Positions 35,716-44,712 of a DNA stretch of 64,000 nucleotides are shown piece after piece. Position 1 is the stretch's first letter. Each line of letters starts with the position of its first letter. The notes under the pieces were generated by a model. That model saw nothing but the letters and a program-made list of their open reading frames with translations, was not told where the DNA came from and did not search any database. Position numbers and translations under genes: made by a program. Source of the stretch: Alphaproteobacteria bacterium (GTDB lineage: Bacteria > Pseudomonadota > Alphaproteobacteria > Rickettsiales > SXRF01); the NCBI GenBank assembly GCA_020049775.1, contig JAGVLO010000004.1, forward strand, positions 62,001 to 126,000, in the 5' to 3' direction.

Positions 35716-36027
35716 CCAATGCTTAAAAGTGGTAAAATTTTTCTTCTTGATGCCGTCTGTTATTTGGCAATAAAATTTATATAAATCAAATGAATACCGT
35801 TGTTTATGCCGGATATACGCAATATTCTGCGGTTTGTTGGCATGTATTGCTTCGAGCGGCAAAAGCCTAACCGATAAATATTAATATAAAACAATATATT
35901 AAAAATGTTACACTTGGTAATAAAAGCACATTTTTCTTGTCATTAAATTTTAACACTATCCCTTTGTAATAGTGTGCTATCGTTACAATAAGTAGAACTG
36001 TAACCACTCGGGTTCGTAACGTAATTT
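35716..36027. other. AT-rich intergenic stretch
   Basis: About 310 bases without a credible gene, AT-rich, with several runs such as ATTAATATAAAAC. It must include the promoter of the plus-strand gene at 36028, but no clear element or Shine-Dalgarno stands out. Confidence 0.5.
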
Positions 36028-36846
36028 ATGGCATTAAACGCCGCGCAAAGACAAGGTATCCAGAACGTCTTCAGACAGACGCTCAATGATGCACGCATGC
36101 CGCCTGAGCAGCTTGGTATTGCCGACAGCCAGCGCCCGCAACTTGCGCAGTTTGCTGGTCCGAATATGGAAGAAAATGTGCGCAGCTATCAGGCTGCCAA
36201 TACGCAATTCAATGCCAAACGAGAAGCGCGCAGCAAAAATCCGCTGGCCCGCGAAGTTGCACGCGTAGAGGGCGAAGTAGAGGCCCAGCGCCGCGCAGGT
36301 ACACCTGAGGCACAGCTTACTACATTGCGTGACATGAGTTACCGCGACCTTGAAGAGCGCTTCATGAAGGGTGTGGACGGAGACCTCGCTAACCAGCAAT
36401 CGCGGGAACGAAATCAGCAGGCGTTGATAGAAAACGCCATGCGTTTTAACATTATCGGCGTGATTACCAGCCTCGTTAAAATGATATCCGGCGGCAATGA
36501 AATTCTCAATGTGCCGGGTCAATTAGCGCAGCAGGCGCTCAGTGGCCGCGGGCTTGATCCCGCACTGGCCGTGCAAAGCAATTTCCTTACCAGCGGCCTC
36601 GCATCGGGCTTTATGGGCATCGGCCAGAATATGCAAGATCCAAGCCTGCAGCAATATATCGGCAACACGGTAGCATCAACGCTGGCGCCGCCAGCGCAGC
36701 CTGCTGCAACCGCCCAGCCGACGGCTGTTGCGCAAAACGCGCCACCGCAACCGTTTGTAGCGCCTAATGGCACGCTGCCCGGCGCACCCACGGGCCTACC
36801 CACTGCCCGTGCCCAGGTGCAGACTACGGGCGCCAATATCGGCTAA
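36028..36846 (+). CDS. hypothetical protein with Ala/Pro/Gln-rich C-terminus
   Basis: A 272-residue protein of unknown family. It begins with a helical, charged region (1-135), has a moderately hydrophobic middle (about 140-165 and 180-205) and ends in an Ala/Pro/Gln-rich tail (from 222) that is probably disordered. No signal peptide is present. The style (glutamine-rich amphipathic helices and low-complexity tail) resembles the hypothetical proteins at 31113 and 41539. It stands alone between the GC-rich pair and tig. Confidence 0.6.
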   Translation: MALNAAQRQGIQNVFRQTLNDARMPPEQLGIADSQRPQLAQFAGPNMEENVRSYQAANTQFNAKREARSKNPLAREVARVEGEVEAQRRAGTPEAQLTTLRDMSYRDLEERFMKGVDGDLANQQSRERNQQALIENAMRFNIIGVITSLVKMISGGNEILNVPGQLAQQALSGRGLDPALAVQSNFLTSGLASGFMGIGQNMQDPSLQQYIGNTVASTLAPPAQPAATAQPTAVAQNAPPQPFVAPNGTLPGAPTGLPTARAQVQTTGANIG

Positions 36847-36954
36847 CCAGCTATCTTACACAAAAATTGCTATAAACCAGTTGCCTTTTAGTTTTCTTTG
36901 TGGTTACCCCTTAGTTCTAAAAATTTAACTTAAAACTAAGCTAGGACAACCATC

Positions 36955-38403
36955 ATGCAGGTTACTGAACTCGAGGCCAAGGGCCTCCACAAGCATTTCA
37001 AAATCACTGTGGATGCAAACCGTATTAAAAGCGAAGTGGAAAAAGAACTCCGCAGCGCCGGTGAACGCGTAAAAATCCCCGGCTTCCGTCCTGGCCATAT
37101 TCCCATGAAGGTACTCGAGCAGCGCTATGGCAAGAGCGTGCAGTCCGACGTACTCAAGAACGTCATCAACCAGTCCACCTCTGATGTTATCAGCCAGCGC
37201 AAGCTGCGTCCGGCACAGACGCCGAAAATCAATATTGAAGAATATAAGGACGGCGGCGAACTGATATTCACCATGTCGTTCGATTCTTTTCCGGAAGTGC
37301 CTGATGTGAAATTTGACAACATCACGCTCGACCGCAAGACATTCGAAATTCCCGAAAAGGAAGTAGATGATACACTGGCGCGTTTTGCAGAGCGCAGCCC
37401 GAAGCTGGTACGCGCCAAGTCTGGCGGCAAGGCGGCCAAGGGGCAGGTGGTAAAAATCGATTTCCTTGGCAAGCTTGACGGCGTGGCCTTCGAAGGAGGC
37501 GCAGCCAGCGATTTCAACCTTGAGCTGGGCAGCAGCCAGTTTATCGAAGGCTTTGAAGAGCAACTCATCGGCTCCAAGGAAGGCGATGACAAGCTGGTGA
37601 CGGTGACATTCCCGAAACACTACCCCAGCGAAAACCTTGCAGGCAAGGAAACCACTTTTGCCGTGAACGTGAAAGAAATCATGAACAAGGAAATGCCGGA
37701 AATAGACGATGCTTTTGCCAAGGAACGCGGCATGGCGGATCTGGCTGCGCTCAAGGCTGCAGTGCGCACCCAGCTTTCAAGCGAGTATGACCAGATTGTA
37801 CGCAACCAGCTGAAAAAACAGCTGTTCGATATTCTGGAAGAAAAATACGATTTTGCCCTGCCGCAAGGCATGGTGGAACTTGAGTTCAGCACCATCTGGG
37901 AACGTTTGCAGCAGGCCAAGAAAGAAGGCGACACTTCGCTAGCCGATAAATCTGATGATGAACTGAAAGAAGAATACATGCAGGTTTCGCGCCGCCGCGT
38001 GAAGCTTGGTATCCTGCTGGCTGAAGTGGGTCACCGCAGCAAAATCCAGATTACCCGCGAGGAACTGATGCGCGCTGTTATGCAGCATGCCAGCATGTTC
38101 CCCGGACAGGAACAGAAAGTCATGGAATTCTACCGTAGCCATCCGGAGCGCATGGATGAACTGCGCGGACCTATCCTGGAGGAAAAGGCTGTTGACCATA
38201 TTCTCGCACAGGTGAAATTCAACGATAAGAAGGTTTCCCTCAAGGATCTGGCGGAAGAAGAGGAAGATGAGTCAGATGAAAGCGGCTCTAAGAAAAAATC
38301 CTCTAAAGCGGCTAAAACCAAGGCTTCTGCCAGAGAAGACGACGAAGAGGACAGCAAACCGAAATCAGCCCCAAAAAAGAAGGCGGCGGGTAATAAGGAA
38401 TAA
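36955..38403 (+). CDS. tig: trigger factor (ribosome-associated chaperone)
   Basis: A 482-residue peptidyl-prolyl isomerase chaperone. It contains the ribosome-binding domain with GFRPGHIPMKVLEQRYG (about 43-59), an FKBP-type domain (about 160-245) and the C-terminal arm domain. A charged Lys/Glu/Asp-rich tail of about 55 residues at the end makes it longer than the usual 430-450. It is followed by clpP and clpX in the usual order. Confidence 0.95.
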   Translation: MQVTELEAKGLHKHFKITVDANRIKSEVEKELRSAGERVKIPGFRPGHIPMKVLEQRYGKSVQSDVLKNVINQSTSDVISQRKLRPAQTPKINIEEYKDGGELIFTMSFDSFPEVPDVKFDNITLDRKTFEIPEKEVDDTLARFAERSPKLVRAKSGGKAAKGQVVKIDFLGKLDGVAFEGGAASDFNLELGSSQFIEGFEEQLIGSKEGDDKLVTVTFPKHYPSENLAGKETTFAVNVKEIMNKEMPEIDDAFAKERGMADLAALKAAVRTQLSSEYDQIVRNQLKKQLFDILEEKYDFALPQGMVELEFSTIWERLQQAKKEGDTSLADKSDDELKEEYMQVSRRRVKLGILLAEVGHRSKIQITREELMRAVMQHASMFPGQEQKVMEFYRSHPERMDELRGPILEEKAVDHILAQVKFNDKKVSLKDLAEEEEDESDESGSKKKSSKAAKTKASAREDDEEDSKPKSAPKKKAAGNKE

Positions 38404-38462
38404 TTAACCTTTGGCCGCTACACAGGTTACTGTAACTTTATTTTTTTAATAGGGCATATTAC

Positions 38463-39110
38463 ATGGCTGATATTGTTGATTCGTTTACAAATACTCTCGT
38501 TCCTATGGTTGTTGAGCAGACGAGCCGCGGCGAGCGTTCGTATGACATTTACTCAAGGCTGCTCAAAGAGCGCATCATTTTCCTTGTCGGCCCTGTCAAC
38601 GACAACATGTCATCGCTTATCTGCGCGCAATTGCTCTTCCTGGAATCGGAAAACCCCGATAAAGAAATTTTCATGTACATTAACTCACCGGGCGGTGTGG
38701 TTACCTCCGGCCTTTCGATTTATGACACTATGCAATACATACGTCCGAAAGTGTCCACCCTTTGCTTTGGTCAGGCTGCGTCCATGGGTTCGCTGCTTCT
38801 GGCTGCGGGCGAGCCGGGCTTGCGTTATTCGCTGCCGAACGCACGCATCATGATTCACCAGCCGTCCGGCGGTTTCCAGGGGCAGGCGACGGATATCGAA
38901 ATCCACGCGCGCGAAATTTTGAACCTGAAAGCGCGCCTCAACCAGATTTATGTCAAGCACACCGGCCAGAAACTTTCGGTTATCGAAAAGAATATGGAAC
39001 GTGATAATTTTATGACATCTGAACAAGCCAAGGATTTCGGCCTTGTCGACAACATTATCGAGAAGCGCGCAGCTTCGGACGAGACACCAACCGACAAGAA
39101 ATCGAAGTAG
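38463..39110 (+). CDS. clpP: ATP-dependent Clp protease proteolytic subunit
   Basis: A 215-residue serine peptidase forming the Clp tetradecamer. The nucleophile Ser107 is in GQAASMGS and His132 in MIHQPSGG; the Asp of the triad follows in the handle region. The N-terminal residues before [18 protein letters not shown] are the expected propeptide. It works with ClpX, encoded 79 bases downstream. Confidence 0.97.
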   Translation: MADIVDSFTNTLVPMVVEQTSRGERSYDIYSRLLKERIIFLVGPVNDNMSSLICAQLLFLESENPDKEIFMYINSPGGVVTSGLSIYDTMQYIRPKVSTLCFGQAASMGSLLLAAGEPGLRYSLPNARIMIHQPSGGFQGQATDIEIHAREILNLKARLNQIYVKHTGQKLSVIEKNMERDNFMTSEQAKDFGLVDNIIEKRAASDETPTDKKSK

Positions 39111-39189
39111 TGAGATAGCGTATTTACAATTACGGCAGAAACATACTAGTCTAAACATAGTACATACCAATTAGAATTAGAGGCATTTC

Positions 39190-40458
39190 GTGAGCAAAGC
39201 AGGCGGCACCAGAGAATCAAAAAATACGCGTTATTGTTCCTTTTGTGGAAAAAGCGAGCATGAAGTACGCAAGCTGATTGCAGGCCCGACCGTATTTATC
39301 TGCGATGAATGTGTCGTACTCTGTATGGATATCATACGTGCCGCTGACAAGGGCGTACTCACCAAGGAAGGTGACGAAATCGCAAAACCGGCAGATATCT
39401 GCAAGGTGCTGGACGATTACGTTATCGGCCAGAAGCAGGCAAAAAAGATTTTGTCGGTCGCCGTGCATAACCACTACAAGCGCATTTCGCTGCTCGAAAA
39501 GAATTCCGATATTGAACTGGCGAAGTCCAACATTCTTGTGGTTGGCCCGACTGGTTCCGGTAAGACATTGCTCGCACAGACACTGGCGCGTATTCTTGAT
39601 GTGCCGTTCACCATGGCTGACGCTACGACACTGACCGAAGCCGGTTATGTGGGTGAAGATGTGGAAAATATCATACTGCGTTTGCTGCAGGCCGCTGACT
39701 ACAACGTTGAGCGTGCGCAGCGTGGCATCGTGTATATCGACGAAGTTGACAAAATTTCGCGCAAGTCCGACAACCCGTCTATTACTCGCGACGTATCGGG
39801 CGAGGGTGTGCAACAGGCATTGTTAAAAATTATGGAAGGTACGGTTGCTTCCGTTCCACCGCAGGGTGGGCGCAAGCATCCGCAGCAGGAATTCCTGCAA
39901 GTAGATACTTCCAATATTTTGTTTATATGTGGCGGTGCATTTTCCGGTCTGGAGAAAATCATCGCATCGCGCGGGCGGGGTACTGCCATTGGTTTCGGCG
40001 CCGACGTGCGCAGCAAGGAAAACCAGCGCATCGGCCAGCTCTTCTCACAGGTGGAGCCGGAAGATCTACTGAAGTTTGGCCTAATTCCCGAGTTCGTTGG
40101 CCGTTTGCCGGTAATTGCAACACTTACGGATCTTGACGAAGTAGCACTTGTTTCTATTCTTACCGAGCCGAAAAACGCGCTCGTCAAGCAGTACCAGAAA
40201 CTGTTCGAGATGGAAGGTGCGCGCCTGAAATTTTCTGACGACGCGCTCAAAGCAGTTGCGCAGAAAGCTATCAAGCGTAAGACGGGCGCACGCGGTCTGC
40301 GTGCGATACTTGAAGGTTACCTCCTCGACCTGATGTATGACCTGCCGAGCATGACAAATGTAGAAGAAATCATCATCAATGCAGATGTGATTGATAATAA
40401 TGCTGCGCCAGTGATTGTACATTCTGACCAGAAGCGCGAAAGCAAGAAACCCCACTAG
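39190..40458 (+). CDS. clpX: ATP-dependent Clp protease ATP-binding subunit ClpX
   Basis: A 422-residue AAA+ unfoldase. The N-terminal zinc-binding domain has Cys16, Cys19, Cys38 and Cys41. Walker A GPTGSGKT is at 119-126, the pore loop GYVGED follows, and the RKH and IGF-type loops are present. The start is GTG. It recognises tagged substrates and feeds ClpP; in alphaproteobacteria it also degrades the master regulator CtrA, which connects it to the divL gene in this window. Confidence 0.97.
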   Translation: MSKAGGTRESKNTRYCSFCGKSEHEVRKLIAGPTVFICDECVVLCMDIIRAADKGVLTKEGDEIAKPADICKVLDDYVIGQKQAKKILSVAVHNHYKRISLLEKNSDIELAKSNILVVGPTGSGKTLLAQTLARILDVPFTMADATTLTEAGYVGEDVENIILRLLQAADYNVERAQRGIVYIDEVDKISRKSDNPSITRDVSGEGVQQALLKIMEGTVASVPPQGGRKHPQQEFLQVDTSNILFICGGAFSGLEKIIASRGRGTAIGFGADVRSKENQRIGQLFSQVEPEDLLKFGLIPEFVGRLPVIATLTDLDEVALVSILTEPKNALVKQYQKLFEMEGARLKFSDDALKAVAQKAIKRKTGARGLRAILEGYLLDLMYDLPSMTNVEEIIINADVIDNNAAPVIVHSDQKRESKKPH

Positions 40459-40750
40459 GGCATAGTATTTCATTTTCGTTGGTTCTCATACGCTGAAACT
40501 CCTTATTTTCTGCGCATTTCCAAGCGTATAAATTTTTGCGTACGTGTATCATTTTGCATATGTACCAATCCTAAACGCAGGCTCAGCGCGGCATTGCAAG
40601 TGTTTTTTTTCGTAAAAAAAATAGAATTGCTGTTTACAAGATAATTTTTCCATGCTTGATTTCCGCTCAGCTTGTAACAGAGGCCGTGATTGACGGATCT
40701 CAAAAAATTATTTGTACAAGTGTTAACCTAAGCAACGAGGGAGTTTCCAA

Positions 40751-41047
40751 ATGAACAAGAATGAACTGATTGCAGAAGTAGCAGACAAGACTGAACTCAC
40801 CAAAGCAAAGGCAGCAGAAGCGATTGATGCGTTTATCGCTGTTGTTTCCAAGTCTCTGTCCAAGGGTGATGAAATCCGTCTGGTTGGCTTCGGCACCTTC
40901 ACGGTTGTACACCGCAAGGCAACCGAAGGCCGCAATCCGCGCACTGGCGCAGTAATCAAGATTGCTGCCTCGAACAAGCCAAAGTTCAAGCCAGGCAAGG
41001 CTCTGACCGAAATGGTCAACAAGAGCAGCAAGCGTAAGGCAGCTTAA
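40751..41047 (+). CDS. hupB: DNA-binding protein HU
   Basis: A 98-residue nucleoid protein starting MNKNELIAEVADKTELTK, with the DNA-contact arm GRNPRTGAVIKI. An AACGAGGGAG sequence lies about ten bases upstream of the ATG. The upstream 290 bases hold no gene and must contain the promoter; I cannot identify a strong consensus. A strong terminator follows. In many alphaproteobacteria hupB follows clpX and lon; lon is missing from this position. Confidence 0.95.
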   Translation: MNKNELIAEVADKTELTKAKAAEAIDAFIAVVSKSLSKGDEIRLVGFGTFTVVHRKATEGRNPRTGAVIKIAASNKPKFKPGKALTEMVNKSSKRKAA

Positions 41048-41080
41048 TACTGCATTTTCGCTTCAATAGCTTATAGAAGA

Positions 41081-41109
41081 CGCCCGGACAATGCTCCGGG
41101 CGTTTTTTT
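41081..41109 (+). terminator. intrinsic terminator of hupB
   Basis: CGCCCGG (41081-41087) pairs with CCGGGCG (41096-41102), followed by seven T. Confidence 0.92.
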
Positions 41110-41194
41110 GCCACTCTTTTTGAAAAAGGGTGGTTGCCAAGGGCAAAAAAAGAGGGTAAAACGCCTTCTCTGTTTTGGTAACCCAGTGGTTTTG

Positions 41195-41270
41195 GGGCGA
41201 TTAGCTCAGTTGGTAGAGCATCTCGTTTACACCGAGAGGGTCGGCGGTTCGAGCCCGTCATCGCCCACCA
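41195..41270 (+). tRNA. tRNA-Val (anticodon TAC)
   Basis: A 76-base cloverleaf with encoded CCA. Acceptor GGGCGAT/ATCGCCC, anticodon stem CTCG/CGAG with loop TTTACAC, T arm GGCGGTTCGAGCCCGTC. It lies 47 bases before tRNA-Asp and is probably co-transcribed with it. Confidence 0.95.
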
Positions 41271-41317
41271 TTCCTTGGTAAAGCAATTACTTAACAGGTA
41301 TATATACATCCTTTTGC

Positions 41318-41394
41318 GGGGGTGTAGCTCAGTTGGTTAGAGCGTCGCCCTGTCACGGCGAAGGCCGCGGGTTCGAGTCCCGTCACTCCCGCCA
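41318..41394 (+). tRNA. tRNA-Asp (anticodon GTC)
   Basis: A 77-base cloverleaf with encoded CCA. Acceptor GGGGGTG/CACTCCC with one G-T pair, anticodon stem CGCC/GGCG with loop CTGTCAC, discriminator G as usual for Asp. Confidence 0.95.
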
Positions 41395-41397
41395 CTT

Positions 41398-41431
41398 AAC
41401 AAAAAAGGGCTTTCTGAAGCCCTTTTTTGTT
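41398..41431. terminator. terminator after tRNA-Asp, symmetric
   Basis: AACAAAAAAGGGCTT pairs with AAGCCCTTTTTTGTT around TCTG. It has a T-run on both strands and so can end the tRNA transcript and the convergent minus-strand gene at 41539. Confidence 0.9.
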
Positions 41432-41538
41432 AAGTGCAGAATGGATGAGAACCCATACGGGTTCGTAATTTTTTCAGGTGAGGGTGAATGGCCAGATGGC
41501 CATGAATCAATCCCGTCACTTCCGCTTAAGGGATAACA

Positions 41539-42309
41539 TCAGCCACGTTCTATTTGTGAGTCCCGACCAACTTTTTGGCCTTTTGCGTCTTCAAGGCTGG
41601 TACCGGGAGCATCAACGGCTTTTTCCGTGAATGTAACATCCTTTATGTTGGCATTCATACGCACCGGTTTGAGTACGTCCGATGCAATAGCCGCAGATAC
41701 TTTTATGTCAGCCGGGATTTTGCTGCCATCAAGCGCATCGAATTGGCCTGAAGACTGCAACGCCAGCATAGCATCAGACAGCAGTATAACATCATCGCGT
41801 GACATAGTCGTATTGAGACCTTTTTCACCTGCAGCGGCTATATTCCTGAGCTCAGTAAATGTTTCACCATTTCCGAAGGCAGTAGGGTTCTGCAGTGAAT
41901 TACCGCCAAAATTATGGTTTTTGCGAATAAAATCGACAGATTTTTCAATAGCGGCGCGTTGCTCTGCTGTGAGGGCTAATGCAATATCTTTTGGTTTTGG
42001 CAGCGGGTTGTCAGCTCTTTCCTGATTATATGCTCCGCTTAACACACGGTTGACAGCCCAGTATAGCGCGCCCTTTTCTGTATTTTGCCTTGGGTCGCCA
42101 ACACTGTCGCGATCCTCACTTGCAGTAACGCGATCACCATCAGCAACCTGCTGATTCACCATGTCCCTGAGCTTGAAGCCGATGTCCATGGCTGCTTTTG
42201 CTGAGTTAAACTCGCCAGTCTTAAAGCCCGAAATATCATGTGTGCCGTCATTGATTCTGGTGAGTAAATCAAACTGCTGCGCAGTCAGTGGTTTTGTATT
42301 GAATCCCAT
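41539..42309 (-). CDS. hypothetical protein
   Basis: A 256-residue hydrophilic protein with no signal peptide, membrane segment or recognised domain. It opens MGFNTKPLTAQQFDLL and appears mostly helical with a region (about 95-150) that has a regular helix-turn pattern including AFGNGETFTELRNIA. An EF-hand-like DGDRVTASEDRD stretch near residue 57 is too weak to call. It is alone between tRNA-Asp and the nuo operon. The base composition fits the host. Confidence 0.6.
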   Translation of the reverse strand: MGFNTKPLTAQQFDLLTRINDGTHDISGFKTGEFNSAKAAMDIGFKLRDMVNQQVADGDRVTASEDRDSVGDPRQNTEKGALYWAVNRVLSGAYNQERADNPLPKPKDIALALTAEQRAAIEKSVDFIRKNHNFGGNSLQNPTAFGNGETFTELRNIAAAGEKGLNTTMSRDDVILLSDAMLALQSSGQFDALDGSKIPADIKVSAAIASDVLKPVRMNANIKDVTFTEKAVDAPGTSLEDAKGQKVGRDSQIERG

Positions 42310-42616
42310 AATTCCCCCATTAGCATCTTTGGTTAAGCTATATTAATAAATATGGGTTAAATATTGATGAATATAAATATATAAACAAAAAAATCCACGC
42401 GGAACAATAAGTTGAAAACCCCAGATCATAAAATGCTATGGCATGTTCTAGTGCTGATGGCATTTTAACGCAGGTCTTTGTGGCATATTTTACACGTCCG
42501 GCCAGTTGATAGGCATTCGCGCCTAGCCTATTAAAAGAAATCATAAATTTCCCTTTTATCCCCTGTAGAAACTGTCTATAAACAAGCTGTAAAATCACAT
42601 TACACTGGCGAGGCAT
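42310..42616. other. intergenic region upstream of nuoA
   Basis: About 300 bases without a supported gene. It lies between divergent genes and must hold the nuo operon promoter. A minus-strand open frame of 92 codons spans it, but its composition and lack of Shine-Dalgarno argue against coding. The left part is AT-rich (ATATAAATATAT region near 42370). Confidence 0.5.
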
Positions 42617-42982
42617 ATGAATCAGGCGTTAGAACAATACTTTCCGATACTGGTTTTTCTTGGCATTGCAGTTGTTTTAGCGTTGGTTATGTTGGTGCTT
42701 CCGATGCTGGTTGGCCGCCAGAAGCCGGATACGGCAAAAAACTCCCCCTATGAGTGCGGCTTTGAGGCGTTTGGCGATGCGCGCGGCAAGTTCGATGTCC
42801 GCTTTTACCTGGTAGCTATTCTTTTCATCATTTTTGATCTTGAAGTGGCATTCCTGTTTCCGTGGGCGGTTTCGCTGCGGGAAATAGGCGAGTTCGGCTT
42901 CTGGTCGATGATGGGTTTCCTGTCTGTGCTGACCATTGGTTTCATCTACGAATGGAAAAAAGGCGCGCTGGAGTGGGAATAA
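42617..42982 (+). CDS. nuoA: NADH-quinone oxidoreductase subunit A
   Basis: A 121-residue membrane subunit of complex I with three helices. [35 protein letters not shown], the conserved loop and second helix, is intact and includes the Cys that reports the active/deactive transition in related enzymes. GGCGAGG precedes the ATG. It is the first gene of the nuo operon. Confidence 0.97.
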   Translation: MNQALEQYFPILVFLGIAVVLALVMLVLPMLVGRQKPDTAKNSPYECGFEAFGDARGKFDVRFYLVAILFIIFDLEVAFLFPWAVSLREIGEFGFWSMMGFLSVLTIGFIYEWKKGALEWE

Positions 42983-43013
42983 GCACATACTGCAAACATA
43001 AGGGTTTTTGCTA

Positions 43014-43541
43014 ATGGCACTGGTATCAGTTAATGCAGCGGTAAATCAGGATGAAATCCTGAACAAGGTGTTCGATGAATTCAACGACAAGGGTTTTGTT
43101 GTATCAAAGCTGGACAATCTGGTGAACTGGGCGCGTACCGGATCGCTGTGGCCGATGACCTTCGGCCTTGCCTGCTGCGCTGTGGAAATGATGCAGGCAG
43201 CCGCCAGCCGTTACGACATGGACCGTTTTGGTGTGGTGTTCCGCCCCAGCCCGCGTCAGGCAGACGTGATGATCGTGGCAGGTACGCTGTGCAACAAAAT
43301 GGCGCCTGCGCTGCGCAAGGTCTATGACCAGATGGCCGAGCCGCGTTGGGTGATTTCCATGGGGTCGTGCGCCAATGGCGGCGGTTATTACCATTATTCC
43401 TATTCGGTGGTACGCGGCTGCGACCGCATTGTGCCTGTGGATGTCTATGTGCCGGGCTGCCCGCCAACGGCGGAAGCCTTGATGTACGGTATTTTGCAGT
43501 TGCAGAAAAAAATCCGCCGTACCGGCACGATTATCAGGTAA
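43014..43541 (+). CDS. nuoB: NADH-quinone oxidoreductase subunit B
   Basis: A 175-residue peripheral subunit that binds the terminal 4Fe-4S cluster N2. Ligands are the tandem Cys54-Cys55 in LACCAVEMM, Cys119 in GSCANGGG and Cys149 in PGCPP. ATG 43014 is used rather than a TTG six bases upstream. It hands electrons to quinone at the interface with NuoD. Confidence 0.97.
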   Translation: MALVSVNAAVNQDEILNKVFDEFNDKGFVVSKLDNLVNWARTGSLWPMTFGLACCAVEMMQAAASRYDMDRFGVVFRPSPRQADVMIVAGTLCNKMAPALRKVYDQMAEPRWVISMGSCANGGGYYHYSYSVVRGCDRIVPVDVYVPGCPPTAEALMYGILQLQKKIRRTGTIIR

Positions 43542-43549
43542 GGACCGCC

Positions 43550-44167
43550 ATGAAAACAGAAGCGCTCATACAACTGGCCGAACATGTTACCGCAAAAGTA
43601 GCGGGCGGCGTTACGCAGTCGGAAATTATTAAGGGCGAGGTGGTGCTGCACACCACACGTGAAAAGCTGCTGGAGCTGCTGAAGTTCCTGCGTGATGACA
43701 GCAAGTGCCAGTTCAAGCAGCTGGTGGAAATTGCCGGCGTGGATTATCCTGAGCGCGTGGAGCGTTTCGAGGTGGTGTATCTGCTGCTCAGCCTGCGCCA
43801 CAATTCGCGCGTGCGTGTTAAGCTGGCTACTGACGATGCTACGCCTGTGCCATCGCTGACTGCTTTGTTTTCATCAGCGGGCTGGTTCGAGCGCGAAGTA
43901 TGGGACATGTACGGCGTGTTATTTGCTGCGCATCCCGACCTGCGCCGCATTCTCACCGATTATGGCTTTGACGGCCATCCGCAGCGTCGCGATTTTCCGC
44001 TGACGGGTTATGTTGAACTGCGTTATGACGTGGAACAGAAGCGTGTGGTCTATGAGCCGGTAAAACTCAATCAGGCTTATCGTAGCTTTGACTATTTAAG
44101 CCCGTGGGAAGGCCCGAATTATCCCGCGCCGCAAGATCTGCCCGGCGACGAGAAAGCAACGAAGTGA
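43550..44167 (+). CDS. nuoC: NADH-quinone oxidoreductase subunit C
   Basis: A 205-residue 30-kDa-type subunit of the peripheral arm. It contains the family signature [21 protein letters not shown] and [12 protein letters not shown], and the [14 protein letters not shown] turn. The start ATG 43550 follows a short gap after nuoB; a longer frame upstream overlaps nuoB and is not real. nuoC and nuoD are separate genes, not fused. Confidence 0.96.
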   Translation: MKTEALIQLAEHVTAKVAGGVTQSEIIKGEVVLHTTREKLLELLKFLRDDSKCQFKQLVEIAGVDYPERVERFEVVYLLLSLRHNSRVRVKLATDDATPVPSLTALFSSAGWFEREVWDMYGVLFAAHPDLRRILTDYGFDGHPQRRDFPLTGYVELRYDVEQKRVVYEPVKLNQAYRSFDYLSPWEGPNYPAPQDLPGDEKATK

Positions 44168-44175
44168 GCAGGGAC

Positions 44176-44712
44176 ATGGATGTAATGCTGATGAAAGCAC
44201 CGACAGGACATACATCACAGGAAGTGACGCTGCGGCCCGCAACGCCTGCGGATTTTGCTGCAATATATGATTTATTCCAGAGTATCCTGCACGAGGGTAC
44301 TACCTATTCCTACAGTCCCGAGGAAATGACAAAAGAGCGCAGCCTGCAATATTGGATGGAAGCGCCTGGCACGCATTGTTGTGTGGCGGAATCGGGCGGC
44401 AAGTTCGCAGGCGTGTTTGCCGTGCGGCCCAACCGCACAGGACGCGCAGGCCATGTTGCCAACGCATCGTTTATTGTACATCCCGATCATCGCGGCAAGG
44501 GCGTGGGCCGTGCGTTGGGCCTGCGGGCTATCGAGGTTGCGAAGTCATTACACTACCAGTCGATACAATATAACTTTGTGGTTAGCGTTAACGAGGTGGC
44601 TGTAAAATTGTGGAAGGCGCTCGGCTACAGCATTGTGGGTACGCTGCCCAAGGGTTTCCAGCATCCGGCCAAAGGTCTGGTGGATGTATATATCATGCAC
44701 AGGTATCTGTGA
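44176..44712 (+). CDS. GNAT family N-acetyltransferase inside the nuo operon
   Basis: A 178-residue GCN5-type acetyltransferase. The acetyl-CoA pyrophosphate loop is seen in HPDHRGKGVGRALG (about 113-126), and the C-terminal beta strand ends VYIMHRYL. The sequence resembles the amino-acid or phosphinothricin-like subgroup. GTG 44164, overlapping the nuoC stop as GTGA, is an alternative start. It sits between nuoC and nuoD, which are normally adjacent. Its codon use matches the operon. The substrate is unknown, and a role in complex I is not established. Confidence 0.85.
   Translation: MDVMLMKAPTGHTSQEVTLRPATPADFAAIYDLFQSILHEGTTYSYSPEEMTKERSLQYWMEAPGTHCCVAESGGKFAGVFAVRPNRTGRAGHVANASFIVHPDHRGKGVGRALGLRAIEVAKSLHYQSIQYNFVVSVNEVAVKLWKALGYSIVGTLPKGFQHPAKGLVDVYIMHRYL

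Noticed and set aside
40690-40718. TTGACG-based promoter upstream of hupB
   Set aside because: At 17-base spacing the -10 would be TGTACA, a poor match, so I do not call it.
41016-41309. Minus-strand frame across tRNA-Val
   Set aside because: It is the antisense reading of a tRNA gene and the hupB terminator.
42120-42160. EF-hand-like loop in the hypothetical protein at 41539-42309
   Set aside because: DGDRVTASEDRD has some of the acidic positions but lacks the central Gly and flanking helices expected.
42338-42616. Minus-strand open frame of 92 codons upstream of nuoA
   Set aside because: No Shine-Dalgarno, no family features, AT-rich and overlaps the expected nuo promoter; start codon abuts nuoA.
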